Positions 45,183 through 54,385 are shown, numbered from the stretch's first letter. The stretch is 64,000 nt of DNA from Flagellimonas profundi (GCF_017313275.1 NZ_JAFLNM010000003.1:343261-407260); one strand, 5' to 3'. Notes: generated from the sequence alone by a model not told the origin. Numbers and translations are program-made.

Positions 45183-47804
45183 TTGGCAGCCAAGAAAAAG
45201 AATAAGAAAGTCACCCCGTTGATGCAACAGTACAATGCCATTAAGGTAAAACATCCTGATGCCTTGTTGCTGTTCCGCGTTGGGGACTTTTACGAGACCT
45301 TTGGAGAGGATGCGGTGAAGGCCGCCAAAATATTGGGCATCATCCTTACCCATAGGAACAATGGAGGCGACAAAACCGAATTGGCAGGGTTTCCGCACCA
45401 TTCTTTGAACACCTATTTGCCCAAATTGGTAAAGGCCGGGCAACGGGTGGCCATTTGCGATCAGCTGGAAGACCCCAAACAGACGAAAAGCATTGTAAAA
45501 CGGGGCGTAACAGAATTGGTGACACCGGGCGTTGCCCTAAACGATGATATACTTACTGCCAAGAGCAATAATTTTTTGTGTGCCGTACATTTTGGACGTA
45601 ACAAATTGGGGATTTCCTTTTTGGATATTTCCACAGGGGAATATTTGACCTCGGAAGGCTCAGTGGAACAGTTGGACAAACTGCTACAGAATTTTTCACC
45701 GAACGAAGTCTTGGTGTCCAAAAACCATAAAAAGGATTTTGTGGAGTGCTTCGGCAACCAGTTCCACAGTTTCTTTTTGGAGGATTGGATTTTTCAGGAG
45801 GATTATGCCCATGAGAGTTTAAACCATCATTTTGGGACCACCACCCTAAAAGGATTTGGAATAGATCATCTCAACCACGGAATCATTGCTTCGGGAGCCG
45901 TACTGCACTATCTCTCCGAAACACAGCATAGCCGATTACAGCACATCAATAAAATTAAGCGTATTGCCGAGGAGGAATATGTGTGGATGGACCGTTTTAC
46001 CATCAGAAATCTAGAGCTTTACCATTCCTCGCACCAAAATGCGGTCACCCTGTTGGACATCATTGACAAGACCATTTCCCCAATGGGCGGACGATTGCTG
46101 AAAAGGTGGTTGGCACTTCCCTTAAAAAATGTGGAAAAAATTCATCAACGACATCAGGTGGTGTCTTATTTAAAAGATGAAGATGAGCAACTGAACAAGA
46201 TTCAGGGGCACATCAAACAAATGGGCGACCTGGAACGGTTGATCTCCAAGTTGGCCACCGGGAAAATCAATCCCAAAGAAGTGGTTCAACTTAAAAATTC
46301 ATTGGAAGCTATTGTTCCCATCAAACAACTGGCACATAACAGCACCAACGATTCCTTACAGGATATTGGGGAGCGCTTGAACGATTGTGATGCACTCCGC
46401 TCAAAAATAAAAGAAGTCCTTAAGGAGGAGGCTCCTGTCAACATTGCCAAAGGCAACACCATTGCAGAGGGCTATTCCGAAGAATTGGACGAATTGCGCG
46501 GACTCGCTTTTTCCAGCAAGGACTATCTGGACAAAATGCTGGAAAGGGAAACCAAAGAAACTGGGATCACGTCCTTAAAAATTGCTTCGAACAATGTATT
46601 TGGTTATTACATTGAGGTAAGGAACACCCATAAGGACAAGGTTCCTGAAAGCTGGATACGCAAACAGACCTTGGTCAACGCAGAGCGATACATTACAGAA
46701 GAATTAAAGGAATACGAATCCAAGATTTTGGGTGCCGAAGAACGGATTTACCAACTGGAACAACAGCTTTTCGAACAATTGCTCGTCTGGATGCAGGAAT
46801 ATATTGCCCCCGTACAGCTCAATGCATACCTCATCGCCCAATTGGACTGCCTTTCTGGGTTTGCACAATTGGCCAAGGAGAACAACTATGTTGCACCAGA
46901 GGTGAATGATTCCACCACGATCGACATTAAGGAAGGTAGACATCCCGTTATTGAAAAGCAATTGCCCATTGGCGATGCCTATGTGACCAATGATGTACTC
47001 TTAAACCGAGAGGAACAACAAATCATTATGATTACGGGGCCCAATATGAGCGGTAAGTCAGCCTTATTACGACAAACCGCACTTATTGTGTTAATGGCTC
47101 AAATGGGAAGTTTTGTTCCTGCGGAAGAGGCCAGTTTAGGTGTAGTCGACAAAATATTCACAAGGGTCGGGGCGAGTGACAACATTTCCATGGGTGAGTC
47201 GACCTTTATGGTGGAAATGAACGAGACAGCCTCTATTTTGAACAATCTTTCAGAGCGCAGTTTGGTGCTATTGGATGAAATTGGCCGTGGAACCAGTACC
47301 TATGATGGGATTTCGATTGCCTGGGCCATATCGGAATATCTGCACGAACATCCTGCCAAGGCAAAAACATTGTTCGCAACGCACTACCACGAACTCAATG
47401 ATATGACCAATACATTTTCCCGTATCAAAAACTACAACGTTTCGGTAAAAGAGTTGGAGGACAATGTGCTTTTCTTGCGAAAATTGGTGCCTGGAGGTAG
47501 CGAACACAGTTTTGGAATACACGTGGCGAAAATGGCAGGAATGCCCCAACAGGTGATTCAAAAAGCAAACAAAATCCTTAAAAAACTTGAAAAATCACAT
47601 GCCAGTGAGGAGGTAAGCGACAAGCTACAGGCCACCCAGAATGAAATGCAGTTAAGTTTTTTCAATTTGGACGATCCTTTATTGGAAGAAATCAAGGAGG
47701 AAATTTTACACTTGGACATTGATACTCTGACTCCTGTGGAGGCGTTGATGAAATTAAACGAGATCAAGCGATTGCTTGGAAAAAAGAAAAAGGCTTCTTC
47801 CTAA
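45183..47804 (+). CDS. mutS: DNA mismatch repair protein MutS
   Basis: 873 residues. The start is TTG at 45183, giving [20 protein letters not shown], the usual flavobacterial N-terminus; the ATG 13 codons later would cut into domain I. The mismatch-binding Phe and Glu are in [16 protein letters not shown], the Walker A in [13 protein letters not shown] near residue 620, and Walker B as [16 protein letters not shown], followed by FATHYHEL. It recognises mispairs and recruits MutL. No mutL is nearby. Confidence 0.96.
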   Translation: MAAKKKNKKVTPLMQQYNAIKVKHPDALLLFRVGDFYETFGEDAVKAAKILGIILTHRNNGGDKTELAGFPHHSLNTYLPKLVKAGQRVAICDQLEDPKQTKSIVKRGVTELVTPGVALNDDILTAKSNNFLCAVHFGRNKLGISFLDISTGEYLTSEGSVEQLDKLLQNFSPNEVLVSKNHKKDFVECFGNQFHSFFLEDWIFQEDYAHESLNHHFGTTTLKGFGIDHLNHGIIASGAVLHYLSETQHSRLQHINKIKRIAEEEYVWMDRFTIRNLELYHSSHQNAVTLLDIIDKTISPMGGRLLKRWLALPLKNVEKIHQRHQVVSYLKDEDEQLNKIQGHIKQMGDLERLISKLATGKINPKEVVQLKNSLEAIVPIKQLAHNSTNDSLQDIGERLNDCDALRSKIKEVLKEEAPVNIAKGNTIAEGYSEELDELRGLAFSSKDYLDKMLERETKETGITSLKIASNNVFGYYIEVRNTHKDKVPESWIRKQTLVNAERYITEELKEYESKILGAEERIYQLEQQLFEQLLVWMQEYIAPVQLNAYLIAQLDCLSGFAQLAKENNYVAPEVNDSTTIDIKEGRHPVIEKQLPIGDAYVTNDVLLNREEQQIIMITGPNMSGKSALLRQTALIVLMAQMGSFVPAEEASLGVVDKIFTRVGASDNISMGESTFMVEMNETASILNNLSERSLVLLDEIGRGTSTYDGISIAWAISEYLHEHPAKAKTLFATHYHELNDMTNTFSRIKNYNVSVKELEDNVLFLRKLVPGGSEHSFGIHVAKMAGMPQQVIQKANKILKKLEKSHASEEVSDKLQATQNEMQLSFFNLDDPLLEEIKEEILHLDIDTLTPVEALMKLNEIKRLLGKKKKASS

Positions 47805-47879
47805 AAAAATTCTTTTATTTTAATAGAAATGTTATAAATTTGCATCCGCGCTTGGGAAAAGTGTAGCGTTCTTTAATAT

Positions 47880-47952
47880 GCGAAAATAGCTCAGCTGGTA
47901 GAGCATCACCTTGCCAAGGTGGAGGTCGCGGGTTCGAATCCCGTTTTTCGCT
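47880..47952 (+). tRNA. tRNA-Gly (anticodon GCC)
   Basis: 73 bases. Acceptor GCGAAAA pairs with TTTTCGC; D arm GCTC/GAGC; anticodon arm TCACC-TTGCCAA-GGTGG giving GCC; T arm GCGGG-TTCGAAT-CCCGT. The CCA end is not encoded. Confidence 0.95.
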
Positions 47953-47960
47953 CGACTTTG

Positions 47961-47996
47961 ACTCCGCTCAGACACCACGGGTGGAGTTTTTTTTTT
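47961..47996 (+). terminator. Terminator after tRNA-Gly
   Basis: ACTCC (47961-47965) pairs with GGAGT (47983-47987), followed by about nine T residues; an alternative inner CCAC/GTGG stem is possible. It separates the two tRNA genes. Confidence 0.6.
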
Positions 47997-48009
47997 ACAT
48001 ACAAGTCCT

Positions 48010-48095
48010 GCTCGAGTGGTGGAATTGGTAGACACGCCGGACTTAAAATCCTGTGGGCATTATTGCCCGTGCGGGTTCAAGTCCCGCCTCGAGTA
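48010..48095 (+). tRNA. tRNA-Leu (anticodon TAA)
   Basis: 86 bases with a class II variable arm (GGGC-loop-GCCC). Acceptor GCTCGAG pairs with CTCGAGT; anticodon loop CTTAAAA gives TAA; T arm GCGGG-TTCAAGT-CCCGC. The anticodon stem CCGGA/TCCTG has one C-T mismatch at the second pair. CCA is not encoded. Confidence 0.94.
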
Positions 48096-48098
48096 CAG

Positions 48099-48134
48099 AA
48101 AAACCCTGTAGACAAATTGTTTACAGGGTTTTTT
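48099..48134 (+). terminator. Terminator after tRNA-Leu
   Basis: CCCTGTA (48104-48110) pairs with TACAGGG (48122-48128) with outer A/T pairs and a T run. Confidence 0.82.
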
Positions 48135-48194
48135 GTTTTAATAAATTCAGTTATCAGTTTCCCCTTTACCATGAAAGCAATAATGATTTAATTA

Positions 48195-48238
48195 TTACAG
48201 ATATTCGTAAAGTCTCATTTTTAAATTTTATACTTTTC
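48195..48238 (+). promoter_or_regulatory. Variant 7-2-7 operator plus -7-like box before the EEP-fold gene
   Basis: The 18 bases at 48195-48212 (TTACAGATATTCGTAAAG) match the consensus built from the other island sites (TTAYRGnnnTCTGTAARG) except for two swapped bases. Eighteen bases later TACTTTTC (48231-48238) differs from TAnnTTTG only at the last base, and the ATG follows 18 bases after that. The layout copies the minus-strand sites in the opposite orientation. Confidence 0.55.
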
Positions 48239-48256
48239 ACGTATAAAATCAACCCC

Positions 48257-49075
48257 ATGCTAAAGAGGTTAACCTTAGCAATACTATTACTGATATACCA
48301 TTGTGTTGCATTCTCCCAAAACAGTGAAATCAGTTTAATATCATGGAATATCAAAGATTTTGGGCGAACCAAGAACACTGAAGAACTCAACGAAATAGCG
48401 GAAATTGTAAGAGATGCCGATATTCTAGCCATTCAAGAAGTGGTGGCTGGGTACGGAGGTGCCCAAGCCGTTGCTAAACTATCTGACATATTGAATAGAA
48501 AAGGTGCCAAATGGGACTATGTAATAAGCAATCCGACAAATAGCCCAAAATATGTCACTGAGCGATATGCTATCATTTGGAAGACAAAACACATAAAAAT
48601 CAAAAATCGTGGCTGGTTGATTTCCGAGTTGGATTCATTAATTGACAGGGAACCCTTTTTATTGGACTTTTATACCCAGGGAAGAAACTTCACTTTAATA
48701 AACTTTCATTCCAGACCCTATAATAAAGACCCTGAAAGTGAAATTAAAGCGCTGTCCAATTTTACTATTGACTCCCTGAACACTGTTCCCTTAATTGTTG
48801 CCGGTGATTTTAATGTTGATGAAAAAATGCCCGTTTTCAATCGATTAAAAAACTCCGGATATAAATCTGCTATCACCAATCAAAAGACAACATTAAAATG
48901 GGAGTGTGATAAAAATGAATACCTCAATTATCCGATTGACAACGTTTTTTATTCAAGGGACATTCAAAAAATAAAAGGTGATGTAATTGATTTTGTAAGG
49001 TTCTGCGAAAATTTGGAAAAGGCTCGCAAATTATCCGATCATTTGCCTATAGTCTTGACATTCAAAATTAAATAA
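48257..49075 (+). CDS. Secreted endonuclease/exonuclease/phosphatase-fold protein
   Basis: 272 residues from ATG 48257; upstream frame runs through the tRNA-Leu gene and is not coding. A signal peptide (MLKRLTLAILLLIYHCVAFS) precedes a DNase-I-like fold: ISWNIKDFG with Asn31, ILAIQEVV with Glu61, VAGDFNVDE with the Asp-Asn pair and the terminal LSDHLPIVL with Asp-His. All metal and catalytic residues seem intact, so it is likely an active extracytoplasmic phosphodiesterase or DNase. It is the first gene after the two tRNAs and is convergent with the vWA operon. Confidence 0.88.
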   Translation: MLKRLTLAILLLIYHCVAFSQNSEISLISWNIKDFGRTKNTEELNEIAEIVRDADILAIQEVVAGYGGAQAVAKLSDILNRKGAKWDYVISNPTNSPKYVTERYAIIWKTKHIKIKNRGWLISELDSLIDREPFLLDFYTQGRNFTLINFHSRPYNKDPESEIKALSNFTIDSLNTVPLIVAGDFNVDEKMPVFNRLKNSGYKSAITNQKTTLKWECDKNEYLNYPIDNVFYSRDIQKIKGDVIDFVRFCENLEKARKLSDHLPIVLTFKIK

Positions 49076-49097
49076 GGTTTGGTATTAGATAGCTAAT

Positions 49098-50015
49098 TTA
49101 TCTAAGTATAAAATCCTGAATGATTTTATCCATATGGGTTGGCAAGTCTGCTTGCTTTATCTCGTATTTCTTCACTTTCATTTCATCAAACCATTTACTC
49201 CAATAAAAATTTAACACATCCTGTTCATAAGGATTTCCCTTGACTGGATTCAACCCCAGAACTAATATTTCAAGATTGGACAAATCATCATTTGCGACAA
49301 TAAAGCCAAAATCCTTTTCTTTAATTATGTTCTGCCAATCTGAATTTTTCAAACCATTTGACTTTATACTTTGCGGAATAATATAACTGGAACGATTTTC
49401 CTCAATCATCTTAGCATCTTTGTGATAAAGATATCCATCAGTCAAAATGACTAGTATATTGCGATAACTATCATCAATGCAATAATCTTCAACTTTATTT
49501 TTGAAAAACCCCCACACATTAGACCCAACATAGTTATTATCATTTATAGCAGATTCATAAATCAGTTTTGAAATCGATCCATAGTTCTTTGACAAATTTA
49601 TAATTGATTCCTTTGTAACATTGTCTCTGGTAAAATGAACTTTTAACTCACTGATTTTTTGGTTTAAAGATTGATCGGACGGCTCTGGGTCAATAAAAAC
49701 TTGAATTTTATCATCAATCAGAAGGACTTTCTTATTAAGTATATGCGTTTCCATACTTTTTGCCACCGATTCCAGATAACCAATGTCTCGCATATAAAAC
49801 TCCATAGCAGGAGATGGGTATTTTTCAGGGTTGATCCTATCTGATAAATCAATCAACACACTAATATTCATTTTCTGCCCAGGAACATAAATTTTTTGAC
49901 TAATTGATGAAATTTCAGGAGTCTCTATTTCCCCCGACTGAATCTTCGGGTCATCTTTACATGCCCCAACAAAGGTCAAAATAATAAGCAGGTGAATTAT
50001 TCTAATTAATTTCAT
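49098..50015 (-). CDS. vWA-like lipoprotein, last gene of a TerB/4TM/vWA operon
   Basis: 305 residues. Signal peptide ending FVGAC with lipobox Cys19. The region from residue 49 looks like a von Willebrand A fold: strand NISVLIDLSDRIN places a partial MIDAS (Asp56, Ser58, with Arg at the third position), and ILVILTDGYLYHKD (about 187-200) supplies the downstream TDG-type motif. The rest has no domain I recognise. It begins three bases after the 4TM gene stop, so it is co-translated with it. The location (lipoprotein, outside the cytoplasmic membrane) complements a cytoplasmic TerB-like protein and a membrane protein. Function unknown. Confidence 0.72.
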   Translation of the reverse strand: MKLIRIIHLLIILTFVGACKDDPKIQSGEIETPEISSISQKIYVPGQKMNISVLIDLSDRINPEKYPSPAMEFYMRDIGYLESVAKSMETHILNKKVLLIDDKIQVFIDPEPSDQSLNQKISELKVHFTRDNVTKESIINLSKNYGSISKLIYESAINDNNYVGSNVWGFFKNKVEDYCIDDSYRNILVILTDGYLYHKDAKMIEENRSSYIIPQSIKSNGLKNSDWQNIIKEKDFGFIVANDDLSNLEILVLGLNPVKGNPYEQDVLNFYWSKWFDEMKVKKYEIKQADLPTHMDKIIQDFILR

Positions 50016-50018
50016 AGG

Positions 50019-51284
50019 TTAATTTGTGAGTTTATACAATCTACCTTCATACTCTTCATCAGCTATATCGTGTTCATCTAAATGTCTTTTTTCTTCATCG
50101 CGACATTTAGCCAATAATTCGTCCCTTCTTTTTAGGGAATCAAAATTATCAGCTATAGCTAAAAACCATCCCTTTACATACTCTGCATGGTATGTTAGGT
50201 AGTGCTTATTGGAAAAAATAAAACCATCTATGGTCCTTTGCAGGTCAGTGATTTTACCCTCAATCCCGGATATCTCCTCTTTAATAGGATTAACCTTTTC
50301 AATAATCTTTACAATTTCCTGCTGAGCGTTTTCAATAGCTTCTCTTTTAGACCTTATGAAGATTTTAATTTTATCAAAATTATCATACTCTTTCATGATA
50401 AAATCAAAAACTAATCCCCAAATGATATAGACTACAAAACCTGCAAAAATTATTCCCCAAAACTCTGGTGAAGTAAAGGCCACTTGTAAATCAAATGGCG
50501 GTGAATTCAAAGTTTTATCAAACTCATAAATCTTTTTCTCTATTTGATAAGCCAAGATTGAATCAAATATGAATGTTACCACAAATAGGGTACCTATTTT
50601 TAAAAAAGACAACCAATTTTTATGCTTTTGAAACATATGTATTAAATACCCCAGTCCCATAAAAGCGAATGGAATAGTTGCAACAAATACACCTTCTAGC
50701 CAACCATCTGATATAGCTTTTGATAAAGCATTAGCATCGAATATAGCTGCAGAGAGGGTTTCATTGGGATTAAAGGTTTTGAAAAAAGCAGAATATGAAG
50801 CTGATATGTAGAAGACCAGCAAATAAAAAGTAATCGGAATTAAGACGACCAGACCAAGATAAAACTGCGCCTTTGGTTTCTTGTCTACATCTTCGACATA
50901 CTTTTCAGGATTATGCCTTACATCCGCAATTTCAGATTTGAAAGTTTTGATTTTTTCCTCCAACTTCAAGATGGATTCTTCTAAGATTCCTTTTGCTGTC
51001 TTTCGCTTTTTCAGTTCAATTTCGTTTTTACTCCTTTCTTGAATATATGGCTCCTTTAAAGATTTTTGAAGTCTTTCATCTTCCCTACATTTTCCTTTAT
51101 AATCCATATAGACATCCTGAAGACATGCTTTAAAGACCATATGATTGCCTTCTGCTTGTTTGGATGACCCATAACCACTTTCAAAAAAGGTCAGTTTTAT
51201 TTTTTTGAAATCATCTTCCTTTGGTTGAACAACCTCCGGTTTAGTATTTTTTTTAACCGAGAATATTTTTTTAAGAGGGCTCAT
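50019..51284 (-). CDS. Four-TM membrane protein with flanking coiled coils
   Basis: 421 residues. A charged helical N-terminal part (coiled coil about 60-130) leads to four membrane helices at about 140-162, 195-217, 224-246 and 274-297, followed by another coiled coil (about 305-350) and a charged C-terminus. The segment ESGYGSSKQAEGNHMVFKAC at 35-54 is an unusual conserved-looking motif. No catalytic domain is recognised. The arrangement suggests a membrane scaffold or channel linking the TerB-like protein inside to the vWA lipoprotein outside. Gaps of one and three bases to the neighbours make it the middle of a strict operon. Confidence 0.75.
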   Translation of the reverse strand: MSPLKKIFSVKKNTKPEVVQPKEDDFKKIKLTFFESGYGSSKQAEGNHMVFKACLQDVYMDYKGKCREDERLQKSLKEPYIQERSKNEIELKKRKTAKGILEESILKLEEKIKTFKSEIADVRHNPEKYVEDVDKKPKAQFYLGLVVLIPITFYLLVFYISASYSAFFKTFNPNETLSAAIFDANALSKAISDGWLEGVFVATIPFAFMGLGYLIHMFQKHKNWLSFLKIGTLFVVTFIFDSILAYQIEKKIYEFDKTLNSPPFDLQVAFTSPEFWGIIFAGFVVYIIWGLVFDFIMKEYDNFDKIKIFIRSKREAIENAQQEIVKIIEKVNPIKEEISGIEGKITDLQRTIDGFIFSNKHYLTYHAEYVKGWFLAIADNFDSLKRRDELLAKCRDEEKRHLDEHDIADEEYEGRLYKLTN

Positions 51285-51285
51285 A

Positions 51286-51690
51286 TCAATCTTTCATTAA
51301 GTTTAACAAATGACTTTTAGATACATTTTCCCTTGCGTTCTCTAATAGAAATTCACTTATATCATCAATGTTCTCTTCAAGAAATTCAAACTTCAAACAA
51401 TATTTTTTCAATGTATTAATCTCATCTTCTGTAGCAATACCATCTGCCCATATCATTAGAGCCAAATCGTATAGATATTCGATTTTATCCTCCAAATTAT
51501 GAGGTATTGTTGAATCTTGAGATGGGTTCAATAATACTTCGTTTAATTGTTCTTGATTCACCCCTCTCTCTTCTGCAAACCTATAAAGCATTTGGAGTTC
51601 AAGTACATCAAAATTATCATCAGTGAAAGCCATTTGGTAGAGTCTGAGAAAATGACTTTTTAATTCGGTGGAAATTTCAATTTTAGACAT
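51286..51690 (-). CDS. TerB-like helical protein
   Basis: 134 residues, all-helical and acidic, without signal or membrane segments. FLRLYQMAFTDDNFDVLELQ and the second half YDLALMIWADGIATEDEINT resemble the two metal-binding repeats of TerB-like domains (D-x-x-x-D/E-x-x-x pattern after a helix). TerB proteins belong to tellurite-resistance and chemical-stress modules that often include vWA proteins, which is exactly what this operon has. First gene of the operon, with a 7-2-7 operator and perfect -7 box upstream. Confidence 0.72.
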   Translation of the reverse strand: MSKIEISTELKSHFLRLYQMAFTDDNFDVLELQMLYRFAEERGVNQEQLNEVLLNPSQDSTIPHNLEDKIEYLYDLALMIWADGIATEDEINTLKKYCLKFEFLEENIDDISEFLLENARENVSKSHLLNLMKD

Positions 51691-51710
51691 GGTCAGTTAT
51701 TTATCTTATC

Positions 51711-51755
51711 CAAACGTAACCCCATTAGATAACAATACCTTACAGATTTCTGTAA
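51711..51755 (-). promoter_or_regulatory. 7-2-7 operator and -7 box of the TerB/4TM/vWA operon
   Basis: On the minus strand TTACAGAAATCTGTAAGG (51755-51738) contains a perfect TTACAGA-n2-TCTGTAA dyad. After 19 bases comes TACGTTTG (51718-51711), a perfect TAnnTTTG box, and the ATG of the TerB-like gene follows 20 bases later. Confidence 0.72.
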
Positions 51756-51810
51756 AACAAGGGCCTTGGTAGCGAAGCATCCTTTTCAAGTATCTAAACA
51801 AAGTGATAAT

Positions 51811-52035
51811 TCAATCCTCCCAACCACATAGTGTTCGACCGATGTCCCTTGCCTCGGATAATGTAACTTCATAAATTTTTGTGGAACAGTTGGACAACCC
51901 TCTACAATCTTTTTTATAATGATACCTTTTACTGCTTTTTCCTTTGCAGATATAGACTTTAGTCTCAATATTTCGAACAGAAATAAAACTACTGACAACT
52001 AAAAACAGTAATGGAAGAAAAAGAATTTTATTCAT
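51811..52035 (-). CDS. Small exported Cys-rich protein
   Basis: 74 residues from ATG 52035 (another ATG at 52041 gives two more). A signal peptide (MNKILFLPLLFLVVSSFIS) precedes a compact domain with Cys/His spacing VYICKGKSSKRYHYKKDCRG, LSNC and TLCGWED. This CxxxxxxxxYHxxxxCRGLxxC pattern recurs in small Bacteroidota exported proteins of unknown role; metal binding or disulphides are likely. It overlaps the stop of the nuclease gene by eight bases, so it is translated from the same message. Confidence 0.72.
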   Translation of the reverse strand: MNKILFLPLLFLVVSSFISVRNIETKVYICKGKSSKRYHYKKDCRGLSNCSTKIYEVTLSEARDIGRTLCGWED

Positions 52036-53080
52036 CCTCATAATAAGTTACTGTCTGTAATAAATCTTTCTCAAATTGATAGATGTCATCCACTGTTTCT
52101 ATCAAGTGTCTTGTTTCTTGTTTCATCTCGTCAAAAACACCTAAATATTTGTTACCACCATTTAGATGTAGACGGCACAGAGGTTTTCGATTATTGTCAT
52201 CCAATAAGATTCCAAAATAGGATTGTGTATCCCGGTGAACAATACGGTCAATGGAAAGTTTTCTACGTAAAATAGCCACTACAATTCGAAACCCATCAAG
52301 CTCTTCCTCGGTGGTATTGACCTTACTTACCTTCTCTGGTTCTTTGTCCTCTTCCTGTTGCTTTTCCGCTTCTTTGTTAAGAGCTGAGTTTAAACGATCG
52401 TTTACCTTTTCACTAATGGTTTGGATAAAGGCCTTGCTTACCAAATCGGTGAATTCCCCCATTACCTTTTCGGTAAGCCGGCCAGAATACACTTTACCCG
52501 CAAAAAGTCTTACAAAATCATAGGATGGAGCCTCGAGCTCTACTGTTATCAACTTTTTAATCTCCTTGGTATATTTTAATGAACTTGCATTATCAACAAT
52601 CTCATCCACATCAAAATTGGATTTATGGAACTTTGTGATTTCATTGATAGCACTTTCCTTGAGCTGTGTAATATTAAATTCCAAAAAGGGCCTTTCGTCC
52701 ATTTTATTTGTTGCCTCCAAATCGGTATAGAACTGGTATTCGATACCATTGGTCAATAATGCAAACCGGGTTTTGGAAGTATGGAAATAGCGAAATAATT
52801 GGGAGTTATGCGCTGATAATTTCTCTTTCCAGTTCTTACATTCGACAATGATGATCGGGTCCCCATTCTGAAAAATGGCATAATCCACCTTCTCCCCTTT
52901 TTTAAGCCCTATATCGGCCGTAAACTCAGGCACTACCTCTGTGGGGTTAAAGGTGTCGTACCCTAAAAGATTGATAAATGGTAGCACAAAAGCATGTTTT
53001 GTGGATTCTTCGGTATCAATCTGTTCTTTTAGTTTGCCTACCTTTTCAGCTAGGGCTTTAAGTTGATTTTGGAGTTCCAT
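52028..53080 (-). CDS. HsdR N-terminal-type PD-(D/E)xK nuclease, stand-alone
   Basis: 350 residues. The first 170 residues match the N-terminal nuclease domain of type I restriction subunit R: Glu24-25 helix (DTEESTKHAFVLPFINLLGY), VDYAIF with Asp66 and IIIVECKNW with Glu80 and Lys82 form a complete PD-(D/E)xK site. Residues after about 230 (acidic Lys/Glu linker) lead to a C-terminal domain (FRIVVAILRRKLSIDRIVHR) not found in HsdR. There are no helicase motifs and no hsdM/hsdS neighbours, so it is not a type I system. It may act in DNA degradation, repair or defence. The 7-2-7 operator stands 46 bases upstream. Confidence 0.85.
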   Translation of the reverse strand: MELQNQLKALAEKVGKLKEQIDTEESTKHAFVLPFINLLGYDTFNPTEVVPEFTADIGLKKGEKVDYAIFQNGDPIIIVECKNWKEKLSAHNSQLFRYFHTSKTRFALLTNGIEYQFYTDLEATNKMDERPFLEFNITQLKESAINEITKFHKSNFDVDEIVDNASSLKYTKEIKKLITVELEAPSYDFVRLFAGKVYSGRLTEKVMGEFTDLVSKAFIQTISEKVNDRLNSALNKEAEKQQEEDKEPEKVSKVNTTEEELDGFRIVVAILRRKLSIDRIVHRDTQSYFGILLDDNNRKPLCRLHLNGGNKYLGVFDEMKQETRHLIETVDDIYQFEKDLLQTVTYYEDE

Positions 53081-53099
53081 TTTTAATGGTTTAGCTCAT

Positions 53100-53144
53100 C
53101 AAAGCTATCCGCTTTAAAAACCAATCCCTTACAGAAAACCGTAA
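53100..53144 (-). promoter_or_regulatory. 7-2-7 operator and -7 box of the nuclease/small-protein unit
   Basis: On the minus strand TTACGGTTTTCTGTAAGG (53144-53127) is followed after 19 bases by TAGCTTTG (53107-53100), a perfect TAnnTTTG box, with the ATG 19 bases later. Outer bases extend the dyad to ATCCCTTAC/GTAAGGGAT. Confidence 0.7.
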
Positions 53145-53240
53145 GGGATGTGACTTTGTCCAAATAATTAAAAACAAGTAAGATTTTACGTCCTATGTTT
53201 ATTTTGAACAGTAATGGTCAGTGTTAAAAGCATCTATTCT

Positions 53241-53621
53241 TTATTGCTGCTCTTCTAAAACAGCATTAACGGCATCTTGATCAAGTTTATTCCAATTCCC
53301 AGTAGCTGCGTCAATAACAACAGGAATTAGCCCCCCAAGGACATCAAGGACAATCCACCCTGCACCAACCTTTGTGTTCACCACACGGGTAATACTTTCA
53401 TAACCTTCTTTTCTGTATTCGATGGTATAGGATTTATCTCCCTTTAAATTCAACTCCACTGGTGTTGTACCCATTTTAAACCCGTTAACATACACATCGG
53501 CACCACTAGGATCAGATCCAACTGCCAATGCATGTGTTTTTTTACCAAACAATGTGGCACAACTATTAAAACATAAAGATGCGACAACAAACAGTGAAAT
53601 GGTTAGAATGGTTTTTCTCAT
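53241..53621 (-). CDS. PEGA-domain lipoprotein
   Basis: 126 residues from ATG 53621. The signal peptide ends CFNSC, a lipobox, followed by ATLFGKKTHALAVGSDPSGA; the PEGA core is SDPSGADVYVNGFKMGTTPV and SYTIEYRKEGYESI (residues about 45-85), a small surface beta fold seen in S-layer and envelope proteins. The C-terminal GLIPVVIDAATGNWNKLD resembles that of other Bacteroidota PEGA lipoproteins. Single-gene unit with its own 7-2-7 operator; an envelope-stress role would fit. Confidence 0.85.
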   Translation of the reverse strand: MRKTILTISLFVVASLCFNSCATLFGKKTHALAVGSDPSGADVYVNGFKMGTTPVELNLKGDKSYTIEYRKEGYESITRVVNTKVGAGWIVLDVLGGLIPVVIDAATGNWNKLDQDAVNAVLEEQQ

Positions 53622-53642
53622 ATTTTGAATATTTAGTTTGTT

Positions 53643-53687
53643 CAAACATAGCTTCATCAAATAAAAATCCCTTACAGAAATCTATAA
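53643..53687 (-). promoter_or_regulatory. 7-2-7 operator and -7 box of the PEGA gene
   Basis: On the minus strand TTATAGATTTCTGTAAGG (53687-53670) is followed after 19 bases by TATGTTTG (53650-53643), a perfect TAnnTTTG box, and the ATG 21 bases later. The flanks (AAAATCCCTTA and TAAGGGATTTT) also make a hairpin with a T tract that could end the preceding HK-RR message. Confidence 0.7.
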
Positions 53688-53719
53688 GGGATTTTCAATT
53701 AATATTACAATATGAGCAC

Positions 53720-54385
53720 TTAAATCTTGTCTTCCCGAATCAATTTGGCAATTAAATGATTGGTATTCTTAGCTCCAAATTCATCGAACAATTTACTGAC
53801 CCTTTTATCGATTGTACTTTCGCTATTTGGACTTATATTTTCTTTTCTAAGCTTCTCGGATATTTCCCTTTTGGTTAGACCATCGGCCAAATTCTGTAAA
53901 ATCGTCAAATCAAATTCATCCAACTCGAAAACATTGTCCGTAACATTAAGACTAATGTCGGGAGACACATAAGTTCTGTTGTGGTACACCTCTTGCACGG
54001 CTTTTGCCAATTCCGTTAGCCCATTGCGTCCTTTGCAGACAAAAGCATTTATTCCTTCATCCTTGAACAAGGAATTTATCTTTGCCGGGTTGTCCTCCAT
54101 GGAGTTTACAATTACCTTTAAATCTGGTTGTATACTTCTAGCGGCTTGGACTAGCTCCAGTCCAGAGGTAAGTCGTCTTGCCACATGGTCTTTTTTAAAA
54201 AAAAGATCCGTGATCAATAATTCATAAGGTTCGTTCTGCGACAGGGCAAATTTTAAACGGTTATAGGCTTTGTCACAGTAAAGTTCCTCTTGAATGTCTG
54301 GGATATTTAGTTTATCTCGAAGAGTATCCGAAATACCTTGATTGGTGTCCTGGAAATCTTCGGAAATCAATACTTTTTTGAACAT
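53720..54385 (-). CDS. NarL/LuxR-type response regulator
   Basis: 221 residues from ATG 54385. The receiver domain has the acidic pair Glu9-Asp10, phosphoacceptor Asp60 in LLITDLFF and the switch residue around VNSM. A linker leads to a C-terminal HTH (residues about 155-221: LTILQNLADGLTKREISEKL), characteristic of the NarL/FixJ family, which binds 7-2-7 inverted repeats. It directly follows the histidine kinase gene (14 bases), so the two form a cognate pair. Its predicted targets are the dyads before the neighbouring genes. Confidence 0.9.
   Translation of the reverse strand: MFKKVLISEDFQDTNQGISDTLRDKLNIPDIQEELYCDKAYNRLKFALSQNEPYELLITDLFFKKDHVARRLTSGLELVQAARSIQPDLKVIVNSMEDNPAKINSLFKDEGINAFVCKGRNGLTELAKAVQEVYHNRTYVSPDISLNVTDNVFELDEFDLTILQNLADGLTKREISEKLRKENISPNSESTIDKRVSKLFDEFGAKNTNHLIAKLIREDKI

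Noticed and set aside
47832..48053. Open frames on both strands across the tRNA genes
   Set aside because: They are chance frames through tRNA sequence; the tRNA structures explain the region, and the downstream gene starts at 48257.
53664..53695. Hairpin after the response regulator gene as a terminator only
   Set aside because: A terminator role is possible, but the stem is built around the 7-2-7 dyad with exact 19-base spacing to a -7 box, so it is listed as an operator.
53124..53695. CRISPR-like or dispersed repeat reading of the similar stems
   Set aside because: The similar sequences are single copies each placed before a gene, not an array with spacers.
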